From Candidatus Pantoea edessiphila (lineage in GTDB: Bacteria; Pseudomonadota; Gammaproteobacteria; Enterobacterales; Enterobacteriaceae), in NCBI RefSeq assembly GCF_002933335.1, contig NZ_PDKS01000001.1, positions 186,001 to 250,000 on the forward strand: a stretch of DNA of 64,000 bases, read 5' to 3'. Below are positions 52,922 to 62,784 of this stretch, piece after piece. The notes below the pieces were generated by a model that saw only the letters and a program-made list of their open reading frames with translations, ran no database searches and had not been told where the DNA came from. The translations under genes and the position numbers were made by a program. Positions within the stretch are counted from its first letter, which is position 1. Each line of letters opens with the position of its first letter.

Positions 52922-54003
52922 TGAATGCTTTCTGAAATTGCTATTAATTGTTCAGCTTTATATTCTTGGATAATTGGATTAATCAATGGTTCTAATTTGC
53001 CGTTTAATATTTCATCTAAGCGATAAATTGTCAAATTAATCCTGTGATCAGTAACTCTACCCTGTGGAAAGTTATATGTTCTAATACGATCTGAACGGTA
53101 CCCTGTTCCCAGAAGATTACGCCGCATATTAGCCTCTATAGCATGACGTTCTGCTTTTTCTCTAGCTTGAACACGTGATGATAAAATAGATAAAGCTCTA
53201 GCTTTATTTTTATGTTGTGAACGTTCGTGTTGACATTCCACTGAAATTCCTGTAGGCAAATGAGTAATGCGTATTGCTGAATCAGTAGTATTAACATGTT
53301 GCCCTCCTGCCCCAGATGAACGAAAAGTATCAATTTTTAAATCGCAATTATTAATGTGCAATATCGATTCCTCTGTAGTTTCAGGGATTACAGCTACAGT
53401 ACAAGTTGACGTATGAACTCTTCCTTGTGATTCAGTATCCGGAATACGTTGTACTCTATGGCCGCCAGATTCAAATTTTAATCTTCCATAAGCATTAATA
53501 CTGTTTATGCGGATAATTATTTCTTTATATCCACCATATTCACTATCATTAGCACTAATAATCTCTGCATTCCAATTACAGATTTCAGCATAACGAATAT
53601 ACATACGAGATAAATCTCCAGCAAAAATAGCAGCTTCATCTCCTCCTGTTCCAGCTCGTATTTCTATAAAACAATTGCGTTCATCATCAGGATCTTGAGG
53701 TATTAATAATAATTGCAATTTTTTTTCTACTGATTCAATTTTTTTATATGATTCATGTAATTCTTTTTGCACTATATCTTGTAATTCAAGATCATTAGAT
53801 AAGTCCTTTAAATTTTCAATATTATTATAAATTGTTTGCCATTCTCTAAAACATTCAGTAATAGTTTCAATTTTAGAGTATTCACGTGATAGGTTTCCTA
53901 AAAGTTTTTGATTTACAAATGTATTTGGATCACTTAGTAAGACTTCTAGCTCTTCTCGACGATCTTGAAGTTCTTTTAGCTTAGTGATAATAGAATTTTT
54001 CAT
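52918..54003 (-). CDS. prfA: Peptide chain release factor 1
   Basis: RF1 terminates translation at UAA and UAG. It has 361 aa (E. coli 360). The catalytic GGQ is at residues 233-235 in [15 protein letters not shown]. The codon-recognition tripeptide, Pro-Ala-Thr in E. coli, reads Pro188-Asp189-Thr190 (RIPDTESQG), keeping the P-x-T form with an unusual middle residue. The rest is typical. It lies 38 bases after hemA in the conserved hemA-prfA-prmC operon. Confidence 0.98.
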   Translation of the reverse strand: MKNSIITKLKELQDRREELEVLLSDPNTFVNQKLLGNLSREYSKIETITECFREWQTIYNNIENLKDLSNDLELQDIVQKELHESYKKIESVEKKLQLLLIPQDPDDERNCFIEIRAGTGGDEAAIFAGDLSRMYIRYAEICNWNAEIISANDSEYGGYKEIIIRINSINAYGRLKFESGGHRVQRIPDTESQGRVHTSTCTVAVIPETTEESILHINNCDLKIDTFRSSGAGGQHVNTTDSAIRITHLPTGISVECQHERSQHKNKARALSILSSRVQAREKAERHAIEANMRRNLLGTGYRSDRIRTYNFPQGRVTDHRINLTIYRLDEILNGKLEPLINPIIQEYKAEQLIAISESIQ

Positions 54004-54041
54004 TTATTATACCATTTCTGTTGCATTTGTTATAAAGTTAG

Positions 54042-55301
54042 CTAACTTAAACCTAAACTATCACATAAAATTTTTAAACGCTTTTTATCTCCATTACGAG
54101 CAGCCTGCTGAAGAGATTTTGTAGGTGCATGAATTAAACGATTTGTTAATTTATATATTAGTTCTTGCATAACTTTTTGAGGATCATCACCTTTTTGCAG
54201 TGCATGTAATGCTTTTTTTTCCATTTCAACACGAATATCTTCTACTTGTTCACGATATTTTCGAACGCTATGAGATTCTTTTTGTGATTTTAACCATAAC
54301 ATAAATTTATTACTTTCTTGCATTATTATATTTTCAGCTTTTGTTATTGTAAGCTTTCTACTTACTAGATTAGTATCTATGATGTCTTTTAAATCGTCTA
54401 CGCGATAAAGATAAGTATTAGGTAATTTATTTACTTCTAATTCAATATCTGCAGGTACTGCTATGTCAATTAAAAACAGTTCTTTATTATATCTTGATTT
54501 TATTGATTGTTCTAGCATAACCTTTGTTATTATAGGAAATCGGCTAGATGTAGAAGATATAATGAGATCAGCTTTATGTAAATAATTACTCAAATTAAGC
54601 TGATCAACTACTTCTGCATTTACTTGTGAAGCCAATACTTCAGCATGCGATCTAGTACGATTAGAAATAATGATTTTTTTTATTTTGTATTTACGTAAAT
54701 AATACGCTACTAAGTTAATAGTTTTGCCTGCTCCTATTAATAAAACTGTGATTTTAGACAAACATTTAAAAATTTTACGACTTAGAGTGCAAGTAGCATA
54801 TGCTATAGAAATAGCATTTGATCCAATATCAGTTTCAGATCTAATTCGTTTTACAGCATGAAAGGTTTTTTGAAACATTTGATTTATTTCGCTATTTACT
54901 GAATTGTTTTTTTGTGATATAGCAAATGCTTCTTTAACCTGACCAAATATTTGCGATTCGCCCAATATCATTGAATCTAACCCGCTAGTTACACGAATTA
55001 AATGACTTACTGCTTCTTTATCTTTATAACAATATATACTGTTATGTACTTCTGATTTGTTTAATTTATGATATTGACATAACCAGCTTATTAGATATTC
55101 TTTCGAATTAATTTCTTGATCTACACTAATATATATTTCTACCCTATTACAAGTTGATAGCAATATAGCACTTTGTATAATAGATTGAGATAATAATAGG
55201 TTATTTAGAGCCTTTGATATTATTTCTGGCCCAAATGATAAACGTTCACGCAGACTAAGAGGAGCAGTTTTATGATTTACTCCTAGAACAAGTAATGTCA
55301 T
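54042..55301 (-). CDS. hemA: Glutamyl-tRNA reductase
   Basis: HemA reduces Glu-tRNA to glutamate semialdehyde, the first step of the C5 route to haem. It has 419 aa (E. coli 418). The catalytic cysteine is Cys50 in LLSTCNRVEIY. GLDSMILGESQIFGQ, the NADPH-binding VLLIGAGKTINL and the C-terminal dimerisation helix are present. Where E. coli has GEPQ, this protein has GESQ. The divergent neighbour lolB is missing. Haem synthesis fits a respiring symbiont. Confidence 0.97.
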   Translation of the reverse strand: MTLLVLGVNHKTAPLSLRERLSFGPEIISKALNNLLLSQSIIQSAILLSTCNRVEIYISVDQEINSKEYLISWLCQYHKLNKSEVHNSIYCYKDKEAVSHLIRVTSGLDSMILGESQIFGQVKEAFAISQKNNSVNSEINQMFQKTFHAVKRIRSETDIGSNAISIAYATCTLSRKIFKCLSKITVLLIGAGKTINLVAYYLRKYKIKKIIISNRTRSHAEVLASQVNAEVVDQLNLSNYLHKADLIISSTSSRFPIITKVMLEQSIKSRYNKELFLIDIAVPADIELEVNKLPNTYLYRVDDLKDIIDTNLVSRKLTITKAENIIMQESNKFMLWLKSQKESHSVRKYREQVEDIRVEMEKKALHALQKGDDPQKVMQELIYKLTNRLIHAPTKSLQQAARNGDKKRLKILCDSLGLS

Positions 55302-55830
55302 AAGTAATTTAAAGATTCAATAATCAAGTTAGGATAATTTTAATTTAAAAATTATTACATAAGAAGAGGTTATTGTACAATATATTATAAAAACAAGAAA
55401 AGATACATTAAATAAAATTTAGTTAAAATATATAACTTACTAATCTGTAAGTTATTTTTTGAAATAAATTCATCAATAATGATTTTAACACAAATATTAA
55501 TATATTAATTAACATTTTCATGATGATAAACAATCCAATGCAATTTTATTGATAATTTTAAGTATATTATAGTTTAATGATTAAAATAATTAAACTAACC
55601 TAATTAAATATAAGAGAAAGAAATGATATCAGATATTTTATTAAATGAATAATAATGCTTACATAATATTTTATTTAAATCATTAGTTTTAATTTTTTAA
55701 TTAATTAAGTAGGTATATAAACAACTATAATTGCATGTAATTATTTTTAATTTTTGATTTTTAGTTTAAGTGAGATGTATTATAATAATACATATTATTT
55801 AAAGTACAGGACTCATAATATAAAAACAAA
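55302..55830. other. Gap between divergent hemA and ispE, lolB deleted
   Basis: In E. coli lolB lies immediately upstream of ispE here; no lolB remnant can be read in any frame. The gap holds the hemA promoter (minus), the ispE promoter (plus) and a plus-strand terminator-like hairpin at 55432-55460. Otherwise nothing recognisable. Confidence 0.55.
55432..55460 (+). terminator. Orphan terminator-like hairpin
   Basis: ATAACTTAC, a TAATCT loop and GTAAGTTAT form a perfect 9-bp stem followed at once by TTTTT. It points towards ispE, but no plus-strand gene precedes it. It may be a relic of the deleted region or end a short unannotated RNA starting within the hemA promoter. Confidence 0.55.
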
Positions 55831-56696
55831 ATGATAAATATTTGGCCATCCCCAGCAAAGTTAAATCTTTTTCTTTATATAAATAATTGTCGATCAGATG
55901 GTTACCATAATTTGCAGACTATCTTTCAATTTATCAATTATAGTGATTTGTTAGAAATAAAAATAAATAATAGTGGTTTGATTGATTTGCTCACAAATTT
56001 TCATGATATACCCAAAGAAAAAAATTTAATTATCAGAGCTGCTAAAACATTAAAAAAAGCAGCAAAAAAGAATATTATCCTTAATGCAGGAGCAGTGATT
56101 AACATAAAAAAAAATTACCCATAGGTGCTGGATTAGGTAGTGGATCATCAAATGCTGCTACAGTTTTAATAGCACTTAATTATCTATGGCATACTGAATT
56201 TACAACAGAAGAGTTAGCAAAACTTGGTTTGCAATTAGGAGCTGACGTTCCTGTTTTTATTTATGGATTTTCAGCTTTTGCTGAAGGGATTGGTGAAAAA
56301 ATTCAACCTGTTTATATAAAAGAAAAATGGTATCTTGTCACATATCCTAATATAAATATAAGTACAGCAGATATTTTTAACGACCCTAAATTAGTAAGAA
56401 ATACAAAATATCGACATTTACAAGAATTATTAAGTTCGCCCTTCACTAATAATTGTGAGAATTTAGTTAGAACTAAGTTTATCAAAATTAATGAAATTAT
56501 ATGTTTACTTTCAAAATATGCACCAACTAGATTAACTGGTACTGGATCTTGTGTTTTTTCTGAATTTGATAACAAAAAAAGTGCTTACGAAGTGATGAAT
56601 TTTATTCCTAAATACGCTAATGGATTTATAGCTAAAGGCACTAATATATCTTCTTTACATCAATTACTTATAATGAATAAATTGTTAATTAATTGA
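55831..56696 (+). CDS. ispE: 4-diphosphocytidyl-2-C-methyl-D-erythritol kinase, frame interrupted in an A9 tract
   Basis: IspE phosphorylates CDP-ME in the MEP isoprenoid pathway, which is essential in E. coli. The gene reads from ATG 55831 (WPSPAKLNLFLY, catalytic Lys) to residue 95, where nine A (56106-56114) are followed by a frame ending at TAG 56122-56124. One extra A restores KKKLPIGAGLGSGSSNAAT and the frame runs on through GADVPVF (catalytic Asp) to the stop at 56696, about 288 aa (E. coli 283). All kinase motifs are well conserved on both sides, which argues against decay. Polymerase slippage on the A-run could supply functional protein; a sequencing error is the alternative. prs follows 67 bases downstream. 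Confidence 0.92.
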
Positions 56697-56763
56697 TAAT
56701 TGTGTATCACAAAATATTTTATATTGAAAACATTATTTCAGAAATATCATAAGGATCTCAATT

Positions 56764-57711
56764 ATGTCAGAAATGAAGTTGTTCTCTGGAAATGCTACTC
56801 CTGAATTAGCACAACTTATTGCTAATCATTTGTGTACCAATTTAGGAAGTATTGCGGTTAGCCGATTTAGTGATGGGGAAATAAGCGTACAAATAAATGA
56901 AAATGTGCGAGGTGGTGATATTTTTATCATTCAATCTACTTGTTATCCAACTAATGATAATTTAATGGAATTGTTTGTAATGGTAGACGCACTTAGAAGA
57001 GCTTCCGCACGTAGAATTACAGCTGTTATCCCATATTTTGGTTATGCTCGGCAAGATAGACGTGTGCGTTCTGCTAGAGTACCTATCACTGCTAAATTAA
57101 TAGCAGATTTTCTTTCTAATGTTGGAGTTGATCGTATCTTAACTGTTGATCTACACGCTGAACAAATACAGGGTTTTTTTGATATTCCCGTTGATAATGT
57201 ATTTGGTAGTCCAATTTTATTAGAAGACATGTTAAGTATAGAGTTAATAAATCCTATAGTAGTTTCTCCTGATATTGGTGGTGTAGTACGTGCCCGTGCT
57301 ATAGCAAAATTATTAAAAGATACTGATATGGCAATTATTGATAAGCGAAGACCTAACTATAATATTGCTCAAGTTATGCATGTCATAGGTGATGTTTCTA
57401 ATAGAGATTGTGTATTGATTGATGATATGATTGATACAGGAAGTACATTATGTCAAGCAGCAAAAGCCCTAAAAGATCGCGGAGCTAAGCGTGTATTTGC
57501 TTATGCTACTCATCCTGTTTTTTCAGGAACTGCATCTAGAAATTTGCAATACTCTGATATAGATAAAGTAATAGTTTGTGATACAATCCCTCTAGCTCAA
57601 GAAATAAAATCTTTAAAAAAAGTTAGACTTTTAACTTTATCTGGGATGTTAGCAGAAGCTATAAGACGTATTAATAATAATGAATCTATATCTGCTATGT
57701 TTGAACATTAA
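56764..57711 (+). CDS. prs: Ribose-phosphate pyrophosphokinase
   Basis: Prs makes PRPP from ribose 5-phosphate and ATP for purine, pyrimidine, NAD, histidine and tryptophan synthesis. It has 315 aa, the E. coli length. ATP-site residues are in YARQDRR, the metal-binding histidine in [12 protein letters not shown], the flexible loop DKRRP and the PRPP motif [13 protein letters not shown], where serine replaces the usual second glycine. AAGGATCTCAATT provides the SD. It follows ispE as in E. coli. Confidence 0.98.
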   Translation: MSEMKLFSGNATPELAQLIANHLCTNLGSIAVSRFSDGEISVQINENVRGGDIFIIQSTCYPTNDNLMELFVMVDALRRASARRITAVIPYFGYARQDRRVRSARVPITAKLIADFLSNVGVDRILTVDLHAEQIQGFFDIPVDNVFGSPILLEDMLSIELINPIVVSPDIGGVVRARAIAKLLKDTDMAIIDKRRPNYNIAQVMHVIGDVSNRDCVLIDDMIDTGSTLCQAAKALKDRGAKRVFAYATHPVFSGTASRNLQYSDIDKVIVCDTIPLAQEIKSLKKVRLLTLSGMLAEAIRRINNNESISAMFEH

Positions 57712-57845
57712 TTTTGAAACAATTTTGCAATTAGTACATTTGAGTAATTTTATAAAATTAACAATTAATATTAATTTATATCATTGATACAAATCATATA
57801 ATAAACAGTGTAGTATTAAAAATACTTATTGGTATAACATTAATT

Positions 57846-58433
57846 ATGAATAGAATTAAGTTGATAGTGGGTCTTTTAAATCCTGGAGAAAAATATTCTT
57901 TTACTAGACATAATGCAGGTGCGTGGTATATAAATTTATTGATTAAAAAATACAACCTTAATATCAAAAAAAACCTTAAATTTTTTGGATTTACATCCAA
58001 TTTATGCATTAATAACAATAAATTTCATTTATTATTGCCTAATACTTTCATAAATTTAAGTGGCATAGCAGTAAAAACTATATCAAAATTCTACAATATA
58101 TTACCTGAAGAAATATTAGTAGCACATGATGAACTTGATTTACCTCCTGGAATAATAAGATTTAAGTTCGGTGGTAATCATGGTGGTCATAATGGTTTAA
58201 AAGATATTATAAGTAATTTTAGCAATAATAAAAATTTTTATAGGTTAAGAATTGGTATTGGTCATCCTGGTAATCGTGAAAAAGTAAATCAATTTGTGCT
58301 TAGTCATCCTTCTAGTTATGAAAAAGAATTGATTAATCATGCTATTAATGAAGCTGTGATTTGTACTGATTTGTTATTTACAAGTGGATATGTTAAGGCA
58401 ATTAATAGACTTAACTCATTTAAAATCAAATAA
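57846..58433 (+). CDS. pth: Peptidyl-tRNA hydrolase
   Basis: Pth recycles tRNAs from prematurely released peptidyl-tRNAs. It has 195 aa (E. coli 194). Catalytic His20 is in FTRHNAGAW, Asn10 in GLLNPGEKY, Asp93 in HDELDLPPG, and GGHNGLKDII is conserved. It lies between prs and ychF as in E. coli (dauA and ychH lost), and ychF follows after 70 bases. Confidence 0.97.
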   Translation: MNRIKLIVGLLNPGEKYSFTRHNAGAWYINLLIKKYNLNIKKNLKFFGFTSNLCINNNKFHLLLPNTFINLSGIAVKTISKFYNILPEEILVAHDELDLPPGIIRFKFGGNHGGHNGLKDIISNFSNNKNFYRLRIGIGHPGNREKVNQFVLSHPSSYEKELINHAINEAVICTDLLFTSGYVKAINRLNSFKIK

Positions 58434-58503
58434 ACATTTATTTTTAATAATATCTCTTGTATATTTATATTATTTAAATAAATATTATGAGGAATATTAA
58501 ATT

Positions 58504-59586
58504 TTGGGATTTAAATGTGGCATAATAGGATTACCTAACGTTGGTAAGTCTACTATTTTTAATGCACTTGCAGGTCAGAACATAAAAGTAGCAAATTTTC
58601 CATTTTGTACAATTAAACCTAATATTGGAATAGTTTCTGTACCAGACTTAAGACTTTATCAGTTAGCAAAACTTCTACATCCAAAAAATTTAGTATCTGC
58701 AACTATGGAATTTGTTGACATTGCAGGATTAGTAAAAGGTGCTTCTGAAGGTGAAGGATTAGGAAATTTATTCTTAAGCAATATTAAAACAGCTGAAGCT
58801 ATATGTCATGTAGTTCGTTGTTTTGATGATGAAAAAATCATTCACGTATCAGGTAAAATTGATCCAATAAAAGATATCGATATTATAAATAACGAATTAA
58901 TTTTAGCTGATTTAATTGTATGCGAAAATACTATTGCAAAATTGAAGAAAAAAACAGATGTGAATAACCAAAATATTAATAATGAAATTAATGTACTAGA
59001 AAAGTGCCTGTTTCATCTTCTAAATTCAGGATTATTACGTACGTTATGTTTAACTAGCAAAGAAAAAAATTTAATTGATTACTTAAATTTTTTATCTATA
59101 AAACCAACTATGTATATTGCGAATGTAAAAAAAGGTGATTTACAAAATAACTATGTCCTATGTGAATTATATAAAATTGCTCAGAAAGAAAATGTTGTAG
59201 TAATTCCTTTATGTGCAATAAGTGAATATGATACCATCAAAACAAATACTCAAAATATTGAAACATTTATGTTTGATGAACAACATTGTTTAAATCGTGT
59301 GATTCGTGCTGGCTATTCATTGCTTGATTTACATACTTATTTTACTGCTAGTACTAAGGAAGTTCATGCTTGGACTATTCCTATTGGAACTACTGCGCCA
59401 CAAGCTGCTAGTAAAATTCATAGTGATTTTAAGAAAGGTTTTATTTGCGCACAAACTATTTCTTTTGAGGATTATATTTTATACAAAGGAGAAAAAGGTG
59501 CAAAATATGCTGGTAAAGTACGTTCAGAAGGCAAAAATTATGTAGTAAAAGATGGAGATATCATTAAATTTTTATTTAATGTTTGA
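58504..59586 (+). CDS. ychF: Redox-responsive ATPase YchF (OLA1 family)
   Basis: YchF is an Obg-family ribosome-associated P-loop protein that prefers ATP over GTP. It has 360 aa (E. coli 363). I accept the TTG at 58504 because [21 protein letters not shown] matches the family start exactly and AGGA lies upstream. Walker A is GLPNVGKST, switch [17 protein letters not shown], and MYIANV stands at the nucleotide-specificity motif. The C-terminal TGS domain (about 275-360) ends [12 protein letters not shown]. Confidence 0.96.
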   Translation: MGFKCGIIGLPNVGKSTIFNALAGQNIKVANFPFCTIKPNIGIVSVPDLRLYQLAKLLHPKNLVSATMEFVDIAGLVKGASEGEGLGNLFLSNIKTAEAICHVVRCFDDEKIIHVSGKIDPIKDIDIINNELILADLIVCENTIAKLKKKTDVNNQNINNEINVLEKCLFHLLNSGLLRTLCLTSKEKNLIDYLNFLSIKPTMYIANVKKGDLQNNYVLCELYKIAQKENVVVIPLCAISEYDTIKTNTQNIETFMFDEQHCLNRVIRAGYSLLDLHTYFTASTKEVHAWTIPIGTTAPQAASKIHSDFKKGFICAQTISFEDYILYKGEKGAKYAGKVRSEGKNYVVKDGDIIKFLFNV

Positions 59587-59862
59587 GATAAATTATAATT
59601 TATATTATTAAAAATATACTGTTACATATATGACATAAAACAACAAAACAGCTATTAATACAATGAGAATATATTGTTATATAATTATTATATTTAATTC
59701 GAAATTTTAAAACAAAATATAGATGATATTTTTCTTTTTTTTGTTTCCAAGTAATTATTCTATAAATCGATAATAATAAATATTTGTTTGAAGGTATTAT
59801 TATATTAATAATTAAAATCACTGAATAATAAAATATTAATAATATTATTCAATGGTAATCAA

Positions 59863-61116
59863 TCACATGTTTTCAATTATAGCATCACCAAATTCAGAAC
59901 ATTTTAGTAATTTAGTATCATGTGATAATTTATAAAGATCGTAAGTAACAGTTTTTTGATTAATGGTACAACTTATACCTTTGATAATAAGATCTGCTGC
60001 TTCTATCCATCCTAAATGACGTAGCATCATTTCGCCAGATAAAATTAAAGAACTTGGGTTAACTTTATCATAACCTGCGTATTTAGGCGCTGTACCGTGA
60101 GTTGGTTCGAATATTATAGAATGATCTCCAATGTTTGCTCCAGGGGAAATACCAATTCCTCCTATTTGTGCTGCAAGAGCATCAGAAATATAATCACCAT
60201 TTAAGTTCATACATGCTATTACATCAAAATCAATAGGTTTCAATAAAACTTGTTGCAAGAAAGCATCTGCTAGTATATCTTTTATCTTTATAATTTTATT
60301 TGTCTTAGGATTTTTTAATTTCATCCATGTACCATTGTCTAAAAATTCAGCGCCAAATTCTGTTTTTAAAAGATCATATCCCCAATTCTTAAAAGCTCCT
60401 TCAGTAAATTTCATAATATTACCTTTATGAACTAATGTAAGAGAATTACGATCATTATCAATTGTATATTTAATGGCAGCACGTATTAGACGCTTAGTAC
60501 CTTCTTGAGAGCATATTTTAATACCTATTCCACAATTTTGAGGGAAACGAATTTTTTTTGCCATATTCATTTCTGTTATTAAGAATTCTATTACTTTGTT
60601 GGCCTCATCTGAGTTGCTTTTCCATTCAATACCAGTATATATATCTTCAGAATTTTCTCTAAAAATTACCATATCAACATTTTCCGGATGTTTGACAGGA
60701 CTAGGAGTATTTTTAAAATAACGTATAGGCCTTAAGCAAGCATATAGATCTAGTTGTTGACGTAAAGCGACATTTAATGATCTAATACCTTTTCCTATTG
60801 GAGTTGTAAGGGGCCCCTTAATGGCAATATGATAGTTTTTAATAATATCTAATGTTTCTATAGGTAAAAATATATTTTTACCATAAAATTTTGTTGCTTT
60901 TTCACCACAATAAACTTCTATCCAATGAATTTCTCTTTTATCTCCATATGATTTTTTTACTGCTGCATTAACTACTTTTATCATTACTGGTGTTATGTCA
61001 ACACCAATCCCATCGCCTTCTATGAAAGGAATAATTGGATTATTAGGAATAATAAATTTTCTGTTTTTTAAAGTTATTTTTGTACCTTCTATAGGAATTA
61101 CTACTCTAGATATCAT
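59863..61116 (-). CDS. icd: NADP-dependent isocitrate dehydrogenase
   Basis: Icd oxidises isocitrate to 2-oxoglutarate, producing NADPH. It has 417 aa (E. coli 416). Substrate-binding Ser113 is in [13 protein letters not shown]. Further substrate or cofactor residues are in [27 protein letters not shown], the metal-binding [15 protein letters not shown], and the NADP-specific [15 protein letters not shown]. The regulatory serine is kept, but AceK-type control cannot be judged from this window. It is monocistronic on the minus strand, divergent from mnmA. Confidence 0.98.
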   Translation of the reverse strand: MISRVVIPIEGTKITLKNRKFIIPNNPIIPFIEGDGIGVDITPVMIKVVNAAVKKSYGDKREIHWIEVYCGEKATKFYGKNIFLPIETLDIIKNYHIAIKGPLTTPIGKGIRSLNVALRQQLDLYACLRPIRYFKNTPSPVKHPENVDMVIFRENSEDIYTGIEWKSNSDEANKVIEFLITEMNMAKKIRFPQNCGIGIKICSQEGTKRLIRAAIKYTIDNDRNSLTLVHKGNIMKFTEGAFKNWGYDLLKTEFGAEFLDNGTWMKLKNPKTNKIIKIKDILADAFLQQVLLKPIDFDVIACMNLNGDYISDALAAQIGGIGISPGANIGDHSIIFEPTHGTAPKYAGYDKVNPSSLILSGEMMLRHLGWIEAADLIIKGISCTINQKTVTYDLYKLSHDTKLLKCSEFGDAIIENM

Positions 61117-61574
61117 TTTATTTGATTTTCCAATTTATTAGATAGTGAACTTATATTAAAATAATATGTTGCTTATTACTTTAATATATCATAACAGGTA
61201 TTGAGTAAATAATTTACTACTCAATACCTGTTATTTTTAATTTTATATTTATAATCAAACATATCCAAACTATAAATTTTCATTTTAACATTAAATATAT
61301 ATTATAAATATTATAATATATATTGTTTAGAAAACAATGTTTTTACATAGTAATTAAACTACATTATCTCAATTAATATTTGCTTAATTTAGCAATATAT
61401 ATTTATAAAAATACTTTTAGAATATTAAGATCTTTAAAAATAAAAATGTTTGCATTATTATAATAGTTTAAAATATATTTATTATAATAAAAAACATCTA
61501 TTAACATTTGCTTTCAAAATAATTATTAGTCATTAAGTAATTAACCTTTAATATATTGATTGATTGAATATAAT
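61117..61574. other. Gap between divergent icd and mnmA
   Basis: rluE and nudJ of E. coli are missing here with no readable remnant. The outstanding element is the 17-bp perfect inverted repeat at 61191-61234. The rest is AT-rich and should include the icd and mnmA promoters. Confidence 0.55.
61191..61244 (+). terminator. 17-bp perfect inverted repeat, terminator-like
   Basis: ATAACAGGTATTGAGTA (61191-61207) and its exact reverse complement (61218-61234) flank a 10-base loop and are followed by TTTTAATTTT. It is the longest perfect stem seen in the window and points in the plus direction, yet the only upstream plus-strand sequence is the 74-base icd promoter region. It could be a leftover terminator, the end of a small RNA, or a protein-binding operator for icd. 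Confidence 0.6.
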
Positions 61575-62678
61575 ATGTTTATAAACAAAAAGAAAAAAGT
61601 AATTATTGGTATGTCTGGAGGTGTTGATTCTTCTGTATCGGCTTGGTTGTTAAAAAAGCAAAACTACCATGTTGAAGGTTTATTTATGAAAAATTGGGAA
61701 GAAGATGATGGAAAAGGATGTAATGCCATAAATGATTTATCAGACGCCCAGTCAGTTTGTGATAAACTTGGGATCTATTTACATAAAATTAGTTTTGCTG
61801 CAGAATATTGGGATGATGTTTTTAAACCATTTCTTGAAGGATATAAAATGGGATATACTCCTAATCCTGATATTATTTGTAATAAAGAAATAAAATTTAA
61901 ACTATTTCTTGAATTTGCAATAAAAGAATTAGAAGCTGACTTTATTTCTACAGGCCATTATGTTCGTAGTAAGTATATTTTTGGTAAAAGTTATTTATTA
62001 CGTGGAATAGATCTTACAAAAGACCAGAGTTATTTTCTTTATATACTTAATCAAAAACAAATTAAAAAAACTATTTTTCCATTGGGTACAATAAAAAAAA
62101 CACAAGTACGTAATATTGCAAAAAAACTTAATTTTATTAATGCATCAAAAAAAGATTCCACTGGAATTTGTTTTATAGGAAAACGAAATTTTTGTAATTT
62201 TTTAAAGACTTATTTACCTTGTCAACCAGGTGATATCATTAGCATTAATGGTCAAAAAATAGGCCAACATCAAGGAGTAATATACTATACCTTAGGACAA
62301 CGTAAAGGTTTAGGTATTGGTGGATTAAAAAAATGTGATAATAATCCATGGTACGTGATTGAAAAAGAAGTTTTACGTAATCGATTAGTAGTTGCTCAAG
62401 GAAGATATCATCCATGCCTGTTTTCTATTGGTTTAATCGCTTCTAATTTACATTGGGTAGATAGTAATTTAATTAAAAATATTTCACAATGTACTGTAAA
62501 AACCAGATACCAACAACCAGATATTAATTGTAAAATTATTCCTTGTTTTAATAATTCCTTGAAAGTAATATTTGCTAAACCTGTTTTTGCTATTACGCCA
62601 GGTCAATCAGCTGTATTTTATTTGAATCAGTTTTGTCTAGGTGGTGGTATAATCCAGGAAAGATTGCCCCTGTTGTAG
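61575..62678 (+). CDS. mnmA: tRNA-specific 2-thiouridylase MnmA
   Basis: MnmA inserts sulfur at C2 of U34 in tRNAs for Lys, Glu and Gln. I chose ATG 61575 ([16 protein letters not shown]), giving 367 aa (E. coli 368), rather than TTG 61560. The PP-loop is [15 protein letters not shown]; the two catalytic cysteines are in [12 protein letters not shown] and [11 protein letters not shown]. The C-terminal barrels end with GQSAVFY and [11 protein letters not shown]. purB follows after 106 bases; hflD between them in E. coli is lost. IscS/Tus sulfur relay partners must lie elsewhere or be replaced by SufS. Confidence 0.97.
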   Translation: MFINKKKKVIIGMSGGVDSSVSAWLLKKQNYHVEGLFMKNWEEDDGKGCNAINDLSDAQSVCDKLGIYLHKISFAAEYWDDVFKPFLEGYKMGYTPNPDIICNKEIKFKLFLEFAIKELEADFISTGHYVRSKYIFGKSYLLRGIDLTKDQSYFLYILNQKQIKKTIFPLGTIKKTQVRNIAKKLNFINASKKDSTGICFIGKRNFCNFLKTYLPCQPGDIISINGQKIGQHQGVIYYTLGQRKGLGIGGLKKCDNNPWYVIEKEVLRNRLVVAQGRYHPCLFSIGLIASNLHWVDSNLIKNISQCTVKTRYQQPDINCKIIPCFNNSLKVIFAKPVFAITPGQSAVFYLNQFCLGGGIIQERLPLL

Positions 62679-62784
62679 TACATGACTTAATGTATAATCT
62701 AAGATAACATTGATTATTAAATAATATTAATAAATATTTAACTAAATTCAAAAAATAATCGCAAATTAATTTAGGAATTTAAAA

